Shown piece by piece: positions 17,994-27,328 of a DNA stretch of 38,055 nt (position 1 is its first letter; each line of letters opens with the position of its first letter). A program made the position numbers and the translations under genes. The notes beneath the pieces are model-generated. The model was not told where the DNA came from. It ran no database searches and was given only the letters and a program-made list of their open reading frames with translations. Location of the stretch: the NCBI GenBank assembly GCA_021776395.1, contig JAJFFZ010000168.1, forward strand, positions 1 through 38,055, in the 5' to 3' direction. This DNA comes from Hyphococcus sp. (GTDB taxonomy: Bacteria > Pseudomonadota > Alphaproteobacteria > Caulobacterales > Parvularculaceae).

Positions 17994-20720
17994 TTATTGG
18001 CCGGAACCAGAAGAAAGAACGCTGAGAAGCTTTTTCTCAATCTTCTTGAGTGAAACGGCGTCGGTGATTTTACGCCTTTTGCGGTCGCACAGATAAAACG
18101 CGTCAACCGCGCGCTCGCCATAGGTGGCGATATGCGCCGAGACGATTGAGACTTCCATATCGGCGAGCGCGGCGGCAAGCTCAAACAAAAGGCCGGGCCG
18201 GTCGAGCCCCTCGGTCTCAACCACGGTTGCATCTTGCGAGGCGTCAATTTCAATGCGCACCGCTGGCGCTACTGAAAATATCGAGCGCCGGTCGCCAAGC
18301 CGGCGCCGCAGGCTCGGCGGTTTGGCGGGCGCCTTACGCGCCGCCGACAATAAAGCGCCATGCAGCCGGCGCGTGAGATTTAAATCCTCAAGCGGGGCGC
18401 CGTCTGGCGATTGCAGCGCGAAAATATCGAGCGCTTTGCCGTCGGTTGTCGTCAAGGCCTGCACGATGCGCACGCTGAGCCCGCTTGCGGCGACCGCGCC
18501 GGCAATATCGGCGAGCAGGCCGGGACGGTCATCTGCATATACAATCGCCTCAAGGTCGCCGTCGCGCGGCGTTACCGTCACCGCCGCATCGGCGCTATCG
18601 GTTTGCGCGGCTTGCGCAAGATGGGCAAAGCGCACGATAATGTCGGGATCGACGGAGCGAAACATCGTATCCGTCAGCTGGCTGAGGAAGTCTTCTTTCT
18701 CCGCCTCGCTCCAGCCCGTAAGCTGCACCTTTGTTTGCGAACGCGCCGCTGATGCCCGCGCCTCAAGGCGTTCGTGCAGCATTGCTTCGCCGCCGTCAAA
18801 CCAGGCTGCGCTCGCCTCATATAGTTCGGTGAGCTGGCCGCGGATCACCTCATCCCAGGACTGCCAGCCGACAATGCGCAAATGGCAAACCGACAGAACC
18901 AGCATCAGGTCAAGCCGGGCGCGACTGCCGACAGATTTGGCGAAATTTTCTATCGCCCGCGCCTCGGTGAGGTCGCGCCGTTCGGCGGTGCGCACCATCA
19001 GAAGGTGATTGGCCGTCCCCCAACCGACAAGCACAGCATCCTCAGCGCTAAGCCCGAGACGCCGGGCGATCCGCTGCACCAGCTTTTCACATTGAAGCGC
19101 AGATTTATCGCTCAGTGTCCAGATGGATTCGCGCAGCAACATGGCCAGAAAATAAAGCAGCGGCGTATCGGCGTTTTTAATAATTTTCGTTGCAATCGGG
19201 TGGTCGTCTTTCAACTGGCCACGACGGATGCGCGCTAACACGGCGATACTGCGCAACACATGTTCGTCCAGCGTAAATCGCCGGTAAAGCCCGTAATCGA
19301 TGCGCCCGACAATCGAGCCATAGGCCGGAATGTATTTCCCAAGCAGGCCGGTTTCGGTCATCACCCGCAGCACCCGCACAGTGTCGGAAGATTTTGTGAG
19401 TATGCCCTCAAACAGAGCCGCAATGCTCGCATCCTTGCGCACGTCAGAGGTTACCGTCGGCGTCTGTTCGGCAATAACCGCCAGCGCATCGGGATGGAAA
19501 TCGATTTTCGGTTTTTTGGAAAACGCTCTGAACAGGCGAAAGAAATCGCGCGGGGTTTTGCGCGCCCGCGCCGCGCTCGCAAAATCGAGCCGGCCGCCGC
19601 GAATGCGCAGATTGGGTTTGCCAGGCGCTTCGTCCGATTGCAATTCCTTTGGCAGCAACGCCGGCAAACGCGGGCGGCGCTTGGCGCGTTCTTCTTCCAG
19701 CTTGGCGAATAAAATACGCGTCAGTCGCCCGACCTCCACTGTGTTCAGGAAATAATGTTTCATCAACCGTTCGGCGGCGCTGATATTTTTACGGTCCGCA
19801 TAGTTCAGCCTGGCGGCAATTTCCGGCTGAACATCAAATGTCAGCCGCTCATCGGCGCGCCCGCGCAAATCATGCAGCTGCACCCGCACTGACCACAAAA
19901 ATCGCTCCGCCTTCTGGAGTGCGCGCCGTTCCGACGCGTCCATGATTTTATCGATGGCTTTGTGCTCTCCGATGGCGCCGCCATAGACATACTTATAGAG
20001 CCACCGGATTGTCTGCACATCGCGCAGGGCGCCTTTGCCCTCTTTGATGTCCGGCTCAACCAGATAACGGGTCTCGCCGGCAGCGGCGTGACGCTCGTCC
20101 TGTTCCCTCAGCTTCGCGGCGACAAACTGGTTTTTTGTGCCCCAGCGCAAACGGTCATAACTGCCGTGAAAATCATCAAACAGTTTTTTTGACCCGCATA
20201 AGAGCCGCGCATCGAGATAGGCGGTGCGCGCAATCATATCCTGTTTGGCGAAATCAATCGCAGTTTTGGGCGTGTGGACGCCATGGCCGATTTTCAGCCC
20301 GCTATCCCACAAAGCGTAGAGCATAAAATCGGTGACCGCGCGCAAGGATGCGTCGTCACCAGACTTTTGCGTCGGGCGATGCAGAAACAGAAGATCGATA
20401 TCTGAAAACGGCGCCAGCTCGCGCCGGCCATAGCCGCCAATGGCGCAAAGCGCGATGTCATCGCCGGCAGGCGAGAGTTTGTAGAGCGCCTTGATGATGG
20501 CGTCCATCGAGCGGGCAATGCGCGCGGCGACCTTGTCGCCGCGGTCTGAATGGCCAAGCCCATCGGCGCGCAGCACAGGCATCCTCTCGCGCAACAGCTT
20601 GCCGACCGCGCCATGGCGCTGGCCGGCGCGCTCAGCGGCCACCGCAGACTTCAGGGCATCGGCAAAGGCGGCAGCGTCTAGCAGCGCGGCTTTGGTCTTC
20701 GATGGTGATTGCGATGTCAC
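17994..20720 (-). CDS. glnD: PII uridylyltransferase GlnD with a degenerate HD domain
   Basis: GlnD senses glutamine and uridylylates or deuridylylates PII proteins. The 908-residue protein has an intact nucleotidyltransferase motif (AIGGYGRRELAPFSDIDLL, about 120-140), the GlnE/GlnD-like helical region, and two C-terminal ACT domains (DDRPGLLADIAG and LDRPGLLFELAA). The HD phosphohydrolase domain has lost its metal residues: where family members have HDIxKGxxGDHS, this one has LRESIWTLSDKS (about residue 523), and the QHLLM or HHLLM motif reads NHLLM (about 570); LDEHVL (about 486) is kept. Deuridylylation may therefore be absent. No ATG is available: I choose GTG 20720 (read MTSQSPSK) because a TTG at 20780 lies upstream of a possible -10. 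Confidence 0.93.
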   Translation of the reverse strand: MTSQSPSKTKAALLDAAAFADALKSAVAAERAGQRHGAVGKLLRERMPVLRADGLGHSDRGDKVAARIARSMDAIIKALYKLSPAGDDIALCAIGGYGRRELAPFSDIDLLFLHRPTQKSGDDASLRAVTDFMLYALWDSGLKIGHGVHTPKTAIDFAKQDMIARTAYLDARLLCGSKKLFDDFHGSYDRLRWGTKNQFVAAKLREQDERHAAAGETRYLVEPDIKEGKGALRDVQTIRWLYKYVYGGAIGEHKAIDKIMDASERRALQKAERFLWSVRVQLHDLRGRADERLTFDVQPEIAARLNYADRKNISAAERLMKHYFLNTVEVGRLTRILFAKLEEERAKRRPRLPALLPKELQSDEAPGKPNLRIRGGRLDFASAARARKTPRDFFRLFRAFSKKPKIDFHPDALAVIAEQTPTVTSDVRKDASIAALFEGILTKSSDTVRVLRVMTETGLLGKYIPAYGSIVGRIDYGLYRRFTLDEHVLRSIAVLARIRRGQLKDDHPIATKIIKNADTPLLYFLAMLLRESIWTLSDKSALQCEKLVQRIARRLGLSAEDAVLVGWGTANHLLMVRTAERRDLTEARAIENFAKSVGSRARLDLMLVLSVCHLRIVGWQSWDEVIRGQLTELYEASAAWFDGGEAMLHERLEARASAARSQTKVQLTGWSEAEKEDFLSQLTDTMFRSVDPDIIVRFAHLAQAAQTDSADAAVTVTPRDGDLEAIVYADDRPGLLADIAGAVAASGLSVRIVQALTTTDGKALDIFALQSPDGAPLEDLNLTRRLHGALLSAARKAPAKPPSLRRRLGDRRSIFSVAPAVRIEIDASQDATVVETEGLDRPGLLFELAAALADMEVSIVSAHIATYGERAVDAFYLCDRKRRKITDAVSLKKIEKKLLSVLSSGSGQ

Positions 20721-20779
20721 GTAAAACCCGGCGTTGAAGCTGCGGCAAGTGATTGTCGCCTGCGCCGGGCCTGAATTCA

Positions 20780-20816
20780 ACTATAGCAAAATCAATGAAT
20801 ATTGATTTCGCTATGG
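20780..20816 (-). promoter_or_regulatory. Imperfect 16-bp palindrome with a possible extended -10 for glnD
   Basis: Left arm CTATAGCAAAATCAAT (20781-20796) and right arm ATTGATTTCGCTATGG (20801-20816) match at 14 of 16 positions around GAAT. On the minus strand TGCTATAGT (20788-20780) fits an extended -10, giving a start near 20773 and a short leader to GTG 20720. No good -35 is seen. It could be an operator or an RNA hairpin. Confidence 0.35.
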
Positions 20817-20838
20817 TTTGTTTTCGCTCGCGGCTAAT

Positions 20839-20902
20839 CCTCGCTTCGCGAGGGCCTGCGCGGGCGCGGCGCATAAGCGCCGGACTGCGGTCGCAGTCTT
20901 TT
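20839..20902 (+). repeat. Cluster of three perfect hairpins ending in a T-run
   Basis: In the glnD-mutS gap stand three perfect stems in tandem: CCTCGC-TTC-GCGAGG (20839-20853), CGGCGC-ATAA-GCGCCG (20867-20882) and, directly after, GACTGCG-GT-CGCAGTC (20883-20898), followed by TTTT (20899-20902) on the plus strand. The last one looks like a rho-independent terminator on the plus strand, yet no plus-strand gene precedes it. It could end a small RNA or be a REP-like element. Confidence 0.5.
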
Positions 20903-20989
20903 AGAATCAATCCTCACATCAATTGGCTATATACGCCTCATAGCCCGCCAGACTATCGCCACGCGGAGAATAGGGCCGCGCCTCAGCAC

Positions 20990-23719
20990 TCAAGCCGGCG
21001 GCTTTATCGCTTTCAGCCGGTATAAAATGTTCAGCGCTTCTTGCGGGCTTACCGCATCAGGATTGACCTCCGCCAGCGCTTCGACCAGCGGGTCGACCTC
21101 CGGGTTCGGCTCGCATTCTTTTGCCGGCGCAGCGGCGGCAAACAGCGGCAATTCATCCACATGACCGCCGGCGCGGCGTTGTTTTTCAAGCGCCGCCAGA
21201 ACGCCTTGCGCGCGCACCACCACGCTGCGCGGCAGGCCGGCGAGCTTTGCGACAGCAATCCCGTATGACCGGTCCGCCGCGCCCGGCGCAACCTCATGGA
21301 GAAACACCACATCGCCTTTCCACTCGCGCACCTTCATCGACATATTAACGAGACGCTCCAGCGGATCAGACAGCGCCGTCAGCTCATGGTAGTGGGTTGC
21401 GAACAAACCGCGGCAACGGATCGCGTCATGGAGATGCTCAACCGCCGCCCAGGCGATGGAAAGCCCGTCAAAGGTCGAGGTGCCGCGGCCGATTTCGTCA
21501 AGCACCACCAGCGAGCGCGCCGTCGCCTGATTGAGGATCGCCGCCGTCTCAACCATTTCAACCATGAAGGTCGAGCGGCCCTTGGCGATATCATCAGCCG
21601 CGCCGACACGCGAAAACACCCGGTCGACGACGCCGATATGGGCCGATGCGGCGGGCACGAAAGAGCCCGCCTGCGCAAGAATGGCGATTAGCGCGTTCTG
21701 GCGCAGGAAGGTTGATTTCCCGGCCATATTCGGCCCGGTAATCAGCCATAGCTGCGCTGCGCCATCGGCGCTGAGGCGGCAATCATTGGCGACAAACGCC
21801 GCCTCGCCGGCCGCGCGCAACGCCCGCTCGACCACCGGATGGCGCGCGGCCTTCACATCAAATGCGTTGCTGTCATCGACAACCGGACGGACATAGGCCT
21901 CATCGACGGCAAGTTCGGCCAGCGCCGCGCTGACGTCAATTTCCGCAAGCCCGGCCCCCGCCGTTGCGAGCGCATCGCGGCGCTCCAGAACCGTGCGCGT
22001 TAGCTCAGTGAAGAGTTCCAGCTCACGCGCCAGCGCCTCATCTTTTGCACGGGTGATCTTGGCGTCGAGGTCCGCCAACTCGCCGGTGGTAAAACGCACC
22101 GCACTGGCCAGTGTCTGGCGATGAATGAACGTTTCATCATGCGGCGCGGAGGCGAGCTTGTCGCCATGGGCCGGCGGGGTTTCAACGAAATAGCCAAGCA
22201 CATTGTTGTGGCGAATTTTGAGCGGCTTGACACCGGTTTGCTGGCGGTATTTTGCTTCCAGGCCGGCAATCACCCGGCGCGCTTCATCACGCAGCACGCG
22301 AACCGAATCGAGACCGGGATCGAAACCTTTGGCGATAAATCCGCCATCGCGCGCCAGCATCGGCGCATCGGCGCCAATCGCCGCGCGCAAGGTTGCAATC
22401 AGCGTGGAGAAACCTTCGCCTTGACGGTCCTCGATGGCGACAAGGCTCGCCTCAACCGATGGCGGCGGCGTATCAAGATGTGGCGCACGCGCAATGATTT
22501 CAGCAATGGTTCGGGCACTGATTAATGCATCACGAATGGCGGCCAAATCGCGCGGCCCGCCGCGCTCCAGCGATAGCCGCGACAGCGAGCGGGCAATATC
22601 CGGCGTTTGCTTCAGGCTATCGCGCACCGAAAGCCGCAACTCCGGCGCGCGTTCAAAAAACCCCACCGCATCGAAGCGATGGTTAATCTTCACCGGGTCG
22701 GTCAGCGGCGCGGACATGCGCGCCGCCAACAATCGCGCGCCGGCGCCGGTGACGGTGCGGTCCACCGCCCATAAAAGCGAGCCTTTGCGCCCGCCGGCCT
22801 GCGCCTGGGTGAGCTCCAGCGAGCCCCGGGTCGCGGCGTCAATCGCCATTGTCTCAGTTGCCGCGGCGCGTTTTGGCGCGCTCAAAGCCGGCATTCTGCC
22901 GGCTTGCGTGAGCTCCACATAGCCAAGCAGCGCGCCCAGCGCCGCACATTCGGCGCGGTTAAAATCTCCGAACCCATCGAGCGAGGCGACGCCAAACACA
23001 TCCAGCAAGCGGCGCTGGCCGGCGGTGGAATCAAATTGCTGCGCGGGCAGCAGCGTCAGCCGATCGGCGGGACAAACCGAAGCGATGCGCGCCGCCCAAT
23101 CGCTTTGCTCCCCATCGGGAGCAATTAATTCCTTCGGCGCAATAACGGCGATGTCTGAGGCGATGGCGTCCTTGTTTGTAGCGCGCACCGACAGCTCGCC
23201 GGTCGAGACATCCGCCCAGGCAATCGCCGCATCCTCGCCGCTACGTAAAATCGAAACGGCGCACAGAAAGTTGTTGGCGCGCGCATCAAGCAGCGTTTCT
23301 TCAAGGATGGTTCCCGGCGTCACGGTGCGCACCACCTCGCGGCGCACCACTGATTTTGGCCCGCGCCTTTTTGCCTCCGCCGGGTTTTCCATCTGCTCAC
23401 AAATTGCGACTTTAAAACCCGCCTTGATAAGCTTGGCGAGATAAGGCTCAAAGGCGTGAAACGGCACGCCGCACATGGCAATCCCCTCGCCATTATGCTG
23501 GCCGCGTTTGGTCAGCGTGATATCGAGGACGCCCGCGGCGGTTATGGCGTCGTCAAAGAACAATTCGTAGAAGTCACCCATGCGATAAAACAGCAATGCA
23601 TCGCCGACAGTTTCGCGGATAGCGTGATATTGCACCATCATTGGTGTCGCTGGCATTGGCGTTGCTGGCAGCGCCGATGCTTTTGCAGGTTTATTCTTGT
23701 CAGGCGCGGTATCGGTCAT
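20990..23719 (-). CDS. mutS: DNA mismatch repair ATPase MutS
   Basis: It binds mismatches and starts methyl-independent or nick-directed repair with MutL. The 909-residue length is normal for alphaproteobacteria. The mismatch-wedge motif is GDFYELF (Phe50, Glu52). The clamp and lever regions follow, then the ABC-type ATPase: Walker [11 protein letters not shown] (about 655-664), the loop [14 protein letters not shown], Walker [13 protein letters not shown] (about 738) and the family's [11 protein letters not shown]. The ATG at 23719 begins [13 protein letters not shown], a variable 27-residue extension. It heads the mutS-glnD-murJ-trpS run but the 269-base gap before glnD with several hairpins may make glnD separately expressed. 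It is divergent from the metallopeptidase gene. Confidence 0.98.
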   Translation of the reverse strand: MTDTAPDKNKPAKASALPATPMPATPMMVQYHAIRETVGDALLFYRMGDFYELFFDDAITAAGVLDITLTKRGQHNGEGIAMCGVPFHAFEPYLAKLIKAGFKVAICEQMENPAEAKRRGPKSVVRREVVRTVTPGTILEETLLDARANNFLCAVSILRSGEDAAIAWADVSTGELSVRATNKDAIASDIAVIAPKELIAPDGEQSDWAARIASVCPADRLTLLPAQQFDSTAGQRRLLDVFGVASLDGFGDFNRAECAALGALLGYVELTQAGRMPALSAPKRAAATETMAIDAATRGSLELTQAQAGGRKGSLLWAVDRTVTGAGARLLAARMSAPLTDPVKINHRFDAVGFFERAPELRLSVRDSLKQTPDIARSLSRLSLERGGPRDLAAIRDALISARTIAEIIARAPHLDTPPPSVEASLVAIEDRQGEGFSTLIATLRAAIGADAPMLARDGGFIAKGFDPGLDSVRVLRDEARRVIAGLEAKYRQQTGVKPLKIRHNNVLGYFVETPPAHGDKLASAPHDETFIHRQTLASAVRFTTGELADLDAKITRAKDEALARELELFTELTRTVLERRDALATAGAGLAEIDVSAALAELAVDEAYVRPVVDDSNAFDVKAARHPVVERALRAAGEAAFVANDCRLSADGAAQLWLITGPNMAGKSTFLRQNALIAILAQAGSFVPAASAHIGVVDRVFSRVGAADDIAKGRSTFMVEMVETAAILNQATARSLVVLDEIGRGTSTFDGLSIAWAAVEHLHDAIRCRGLFATHYHELTALSDPLERLVNMSMKVREWKGDVVFLHEVAPGAADRSYGIAVAKLAGLPRSVVVRAQGVLAALEKQRRAGGHVDELPLFAAAAPAKECEPNPEVDPLVEALAEVNPDAVSPQEALNILYRLKAIKPPA

Positions 23720-23844
23720 GGTCTAACGGGTCGCAGTTTTTGCAATTGTCATGGGTTGAAAATTATTCTTTGCATATTTTCGAAAAGCAATTTGATCTTT
23801 CTACAAAACCACCCAAGATGGATATCAGTTCCAGAGTTTTATTG

Positions 23845-24573
23845 ATGCCGATAAATCACATTACCCGAACCGAAATCAACATTGGCGAGCGCCCGGTGCC
23901 GCTGATCGCGCGCGTGAATCGGTGCGCCAAGCGGTTGATTTTAAAGGTAGACCCGGTGGCTGGGGAAATCTTGGTGACGGCTCCCACCAAACGCAGTTTG
24001 CCGGAGGCGATCGCTTTTGCCCATGAGCGCAGCGAATGGATCGCCGGCCAGCTCGATGAAAAGTTGCGCGCCCGGGCCTTTGCCGAGGGCATGCGCATCC
24101 CATATCGGGGAACGCTGCATACGATTATCCGCGATGGCGGGCCGCGCGCGCCGGTGCGTATCGATAATGAATTTCTGCCCGTCATCCGGGTCGGCGGAGA
24201 CGGCGCCCATCTCAATCGCCGGCTGGTCGATTGGATGAAACGCGAGGCAAGGAAAGCACTAACCGACCGCGTCGGGCAGTATTGCGCACAGCTTGGCAAA
24301 AAACATCGGGCGCTGCGCATTCGCGACACGCGCTCGCGCTGGGGCTCATGCTCGTCGGACGCAACGCTATCCTTTTCATGGCGCCTGATTATGGCGCCGG
24401 ATGATATTCTCAGCTATGTCGCCGCGCATGAATGTGTTCACCTGGAACATTTGTACCATTCGCTAGCCTTTTGGCGCCGGGTTGCAACTTTGGGCGTTGA
24501 CGCGCGGGCGGCGGAAAACTGGTTCAACGCTAATGGCGCCGCGCTGTTCTCTTATGGCGTGCAAGCCGCGTAA
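23845..24573 (+). CDS. YgjP/SprT-like zinc metallopeptidase (DUF45/M48-type)
   Basis: A 242-residue soluble protein. The N-terminal half has the family's RLILKVDPVAGEILVTAPTK and the repeat of helices with WIAGQLDEKL. The C-terminal half holds the signature RDTRSRWGSCSS, LSFSWRLIMAP and the zinc site HECVH (HExxH) in AAHECVHLEHLYHSLAFW, with the His of YHS as third ligand. The family is poorly characterised in bacteria; no physiological substrate is known to me. The ATG at 23845 is my choice; ATG 23818 would add nine residues, and neither has a strong ribosome site. It is divergent from mutS, and converges on the penicillin-binding protein gene with only 7 bases between stops. Confidence 0.9.
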   Translation: MPINHITRTEINIGERPVPLIARVNRCAKRLILKVDPVAGEILVTAPTKRSLPEAIAFAHERSEWIAGQLDEKLRARAFAEGMRIPYRGTLHTIIRDGGPRAPVRIDNEFLPVIRVGGDGAHLNRRLVDWMKREARKALTDRVGQYCAQLGKKHRALRIRDTRSRWGSCSSDATLSFSWRLIMAPDDILSYVAAHECVHLEHLYHSLAFWRRVATLGVDARAAENWFNANGAALFSYGVQAA

Positions 24574-24580
24574 CGCTGGT

Positions 24581-26464
24581 TTATCCGCGAGTTTTTAAAA
24601 CTTCGGCAATCGGATCATCGTATATCGGGACCATTGGCGCGACATAGACCGGCGGCAAAGCGCGGACCATAATCTCTCGCCACATCACCGCAGGGGCGCG
24701 ACCGCCGGTGACGCCTGGCATTGGCGCGTTGTCGTCGCGGCCGACCCATATCACACCGACGAGACCGCCCGCATGGCCTGCAAACCAGGCGTCGCGGCTT
24801 TCTTGCGACGTGCCGGTCTTGCCGGCTGCGCGATAGCCCGGCGTTTGCGCCGCCCGGCCGGTGCCCCAGTCCACGACGCTTTCCAGCATTGCGTTTGTCG
24901 CCGCAATGGCTTCGCGCGGCGCGGCCTGGCCAGCATAAGACCCCTCGCGGCGATAGACAGCATCACCGTCAACGGTCTCGATACTGACAATCACATGGGG
25001 CTCGACGCGATAGCCGCCATTGGCGAAGGGCGCATAAGCGCTCGCGAGCTGCAATGGCGACACCGCATCGACGCCCAGCGCCAAGGCCGGCCCCGGGTTC
25101 AGCTTGCCCGCCCACCCCATGGCGCGCGCCGTCCGGCGGACATTCCCGCGCCCAACTGTTTCCTGTAGACGAATGGTCGCTGAATTCAGTGAGCGGACCA
25201 TCGCCTCACGCACCGTGACCTCGCCGTAGAATTTACTGTTATAATTATCTGGCGCCCATTTCCCGATCTTCAGCGGCGCATCAAGAACAATATCGTCAGC
25301 CGTCACCCCGGCCTCAACCGCGGCGAGAAAAACGAATGGCTTGAACGCCGATCCCGGCTGACGTTTGGCTTGAACCGCGCGGTTAAACTGGCTTTCGCGA
25401 TAATCGCGCCCGCCTATCATCGCCCGGACGGCGCCCGCATCATCGAGAATGACCGCTGCGCTCTGGGCCCCGGCAAGGCCATCGTCAGCGCTGGCAATGC
25501 CCGCGATCATGCCGATTTCCGCAGCCTCCTGCATGCGCCGGTCAAAAGTTGTCCGCACCACAAGATCGGCGTCAATCTCTCCGGCGCGCACGCGCACGCG
25601 GCTCATAATATAATCAATAAAATACGGCGCCGACGACAACCGCGACGCCTTGACCACTATCGGCCTTGAAACCACCTCGCTCGCCTCAGCCTGGGTCAGA
25701 AAACCGGCCGTAACCATCTGATCAATAACCAGGCGGCCGCGACGGCCTGCGTCATCCGGATTATGGGTCGGCGCAAACCGCGACGGCGCTTTTAACAGTC
25801 CCGCCAGAACCGCAGCCTCGCCAAGCGACAAAAACCGCGCAGGCTTTGCGAAATAACGATAGCTTGCCGCATCAATCCCATAGGCGCCGGCGCCGAAATA
25901 GACCCGGTTGAGATATAGTGTGAGGATTTCTTGCTTGGTGAATTTTTGCTCAAGCCACAGCGCGAGAATAAACTCCTGGGCTTTCCTCTTGAGCGTTCGC
26001 TCATTGGTGAGAAAAATATTCTTGGCGAGCTGCTGGGTTATGGTCGATCCGCCCTGCACCACTCCGCCTTTGCGCATATTCACGAACAATGCACGGCCCA
26101 CTGAGACCGGATTAACGCCGAAATGGTGGTAGAAATTTCGGTCCTCGACGGCGAGCACAGCGTTGGGGACATAATCGGGCAGATCCGCCAGGCGCACCGG
26201 CGCGCCAGCGCTGGCGCCATGAACCCGGAGCGGCGCGCCGCCGGAATCCAGCAGCGTGATTTTTGGCCCCCCCGCCGAGCGCCACAGCACATCCGTATCC
26301 GGGAGGTCGCGGGCGATATAGGCAAAAACCAGCGCAACGCCGATCAGGACCGTCACGCAAAACACGCCGCCATCGCTCACCAGGCGAAAATATCCCTGTC
26401 GGCTGGCCGCGGGCCGCCTTTTGCCGGCTTTATGGTTTGCCCTCCGGGCGCGTTTCTTGGCCAT
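24581..26464 (-). CDS. Bifunctional penicillin-binding protein (class A, PBP1-type)
   Basis: It polymerises and crosslinks peptidoglycan. The 627-residue protein has a short basic cytosolic tail (KKRARRANHKAGKRR), one membrane anchor (about 30-53), a GT51 glycosyltransferase domain with the catalytic Glu in VEDRNFYHHFG, QGGSTITQQLAKN and LTLYLNRVYFGAG, and a transpeptidase domain with SxxK in PGSAFKPF (Ser near 371), SLN in RSLNSATI and KTGTS. No OB-like insert of the PBP1a type and no C-terminal extension are obvious, so I do not pick mrcA or pbpC. I use ATG 26464; the reading frame extends to 26518. A near-CtrA box lies 23-40 bases upstream. Confidence 0.95.
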   Translation of the reverse strand: MAKKRARRANHKAGKRRPAASRQGYFRLVSDGGVFCVTVLIGVALVFAYIARDLPDTDVLWRSAGGPKITLLDSGGAPLRVHGASAGAPVRLADLPDYVPNAVLAVEDRNFYHHFGVNPVSVGRALFVNMRKGGVVQGGSTITQQLAKNIFLTNERTLKRKAQEFILALWLEQKFTKQEILTLYLNRVYFGAGAYGIDAASYRYFAKPARFLSLGEAAVLAGLLKAPSRFAPTHNPDDAGRRGRLVIDQMVTAGFLTQAEASEVVSRPIVVKASRLSSAPYFIDYIMSRVRVRAGEIDADLVVRTTFDRRMQEAAEIGMIAGIASADDGLAGAQSAAVILDDAGAVRAMIGGRDYRESQFNRAVQAKRQPGSAFKPFVFLAAVEAGVTADDIVLDAPLKIGKWAPDNYNSKFYGEVTVREAMVRSLNSATIRLQETVGRGNVRRTARAMGWAGKLNPGPALALGVDAVSPLQLASAYAPFANGGYRVEPHVIVSIETVDGDAVYRREGSYAGQAAPREAIAATNAMLESVVDWGTGRAAQTPGYRAAGKTGTSQESRDAWFAGHAGGLVGVIWVGRDDNAPMPGVTGGRAPAVMWREIMVRALPPVYVAPMVPIYDDPIAEVLKTRG

Positions 26465-26486
26465 GGGCCATGCTTCGGCGCGGATG

Positions 26487-26503
26487 GTTAACAGGGCGTA
26501 AAC
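26487..26503. promoter_or_regulatory. Near-consensus CtrA-type box upstream of the PBP gene
   Basis: On the minus strand the sequence GTTTAC-GCCCTG-TTAAC fits TTTA-N7-TTAAC, one base from TTAA-N7-TTAAC, and contains the TTAACCAT half-site (26491-26484). It lies just upstream of the PBP ATG and also in the gap before the TetR gene. Cell-cycle control of a wall synthase would make sense, but the match is imperfect. Confidence 0.25.
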
Positions 26504-26607
26504 GCTGCCAGCTGGCAAATGCAGGCGGGCGTATGTTCATCCGCCGGCAAACTGCGTATGATCGGCTTTAAGACAAACGCCAACAGCAGGGGCGGGCGCG
26601 GTTAAAT

Positions 26608-27231
26608 ATGACAGTCCAAGCGATACAGGCGGATATGCCGATCGATCAAAAGACCGACGCCATCGTCAAGGCGGCGCGCAAGACCTTTCTGGCACGCGGA
26701 TTTGACGCTGCAAGCATGGACCAGATTGCGCTTGAAGCAGCCGTTTCCAAACGCACGGTCTATAATCGCTTTCGCTCCAAGGAAGAACTATTCGGCGCAG
26801 CGATTGAAGACACCTGCAGAAAAGTCCTGCCCGTCAACGTCGATGAGATTGAATCCAGCCTGCCGCCAGGCGAGTTGTTACTGCAGCTGAGCCTTGAATT
26901 CGTCAAAGGCATATTAGACCCGGAAGCTTTGTCACTGCGCCGCATCGCAGCTTTTGAAGCCGACCGCACGCCTGCGATTGGCCAGTCCTATCTCGCCCAT
27001 GGACCGCAATGGATGGTTAAACAATATTTGCCCATTCTCGCTCGCCTGGGCGCGAAGGGCGTTTTAAAAATCGATGATCCCGAGGCCGCCATCTGGCAGT
27101 TGGGTGCGCTGATAACCGAGCCGCTCCACACCTGGGCGCTTCTGGGCGCGGCGCCAAAAGACCTAGACGCGGCCATCACCAAGCAAGTGACAGGCGGCGT
27201 TACGGCGTTTTTGAAGCTTTATTCGGAATAA
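26608..27231 (+). CDS. TetR/AcrR-family transcriptional regulator
   Basis: A 207-residue regulator. The N-terminal DNA-binding domain (about 15-62) has the typical KAARKTFLARGFDAASMDQIALEAAVSKRTVYNRFRSKEELF pattern, with the recognition helix around SKRTVYNRF. The C-terminal ligand domain (about 80-207) is helical and not assignable to a ligand; it resembles the AefR-like group with FEADR and its final helix. ATG 26608 has no strong ribosome site. It stands divergent from the PBP gene with 143 bases between them, and no transporter or enzyme is adjacent on its strand, so the target gene is unclear. The gene ends before a strong bidirectional terminator. Confidence 0.9.
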   Translation: MTVQAIQADMPIDQKTDAIVKAARKTFLARGFDAASMDQIALEAAVSKRTVYNRFRSKEELFGAAIEDTCRKVLPVNVDEIESSLPPGELLLQLSLEFVKGILDPEALSLRRIAAFEADRTPAIGQSYLAHGPQWMVKQYLPILARLGAKGVLKIDDPEAAIWQLGALITEPLHTWALLGAAPKDLDAAITKQVTGGVTAFLKLYSE

Positions 27232-27278
27232 TAAGCGCCGGAACGAAGCGGACGCATTTCAGACATCGTCCACATAAA

Positions 27279-27306
27279 AAACCGGCGCAGCAAGCTGCGC
27301 CGGTTT
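27279..27306. terminator. Strong bidirectional terminator between tetR-type gene and OmpA gene
   Basis: A perfect 13-bp stem, AAACCGGCGCAGC (27279-27291) with GCTGCGCCGGTTT (27294-27306) and a 2-base loop, is flanked by AAAAA on the left and TTT on the right. It can stop transcripts from both convergent genes. Confidence 0.85.
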
Positions 27307-27328
27307 AATATATTGCGTCTTCGTCAGA

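Noticed and set aside
17938-18253. N-terminal extension of the murJ frame over glnD
   Set aside because: The additional 105 residues are an out-of-frame translation of the glnD 3' end; MurJ homology begins at 17938.
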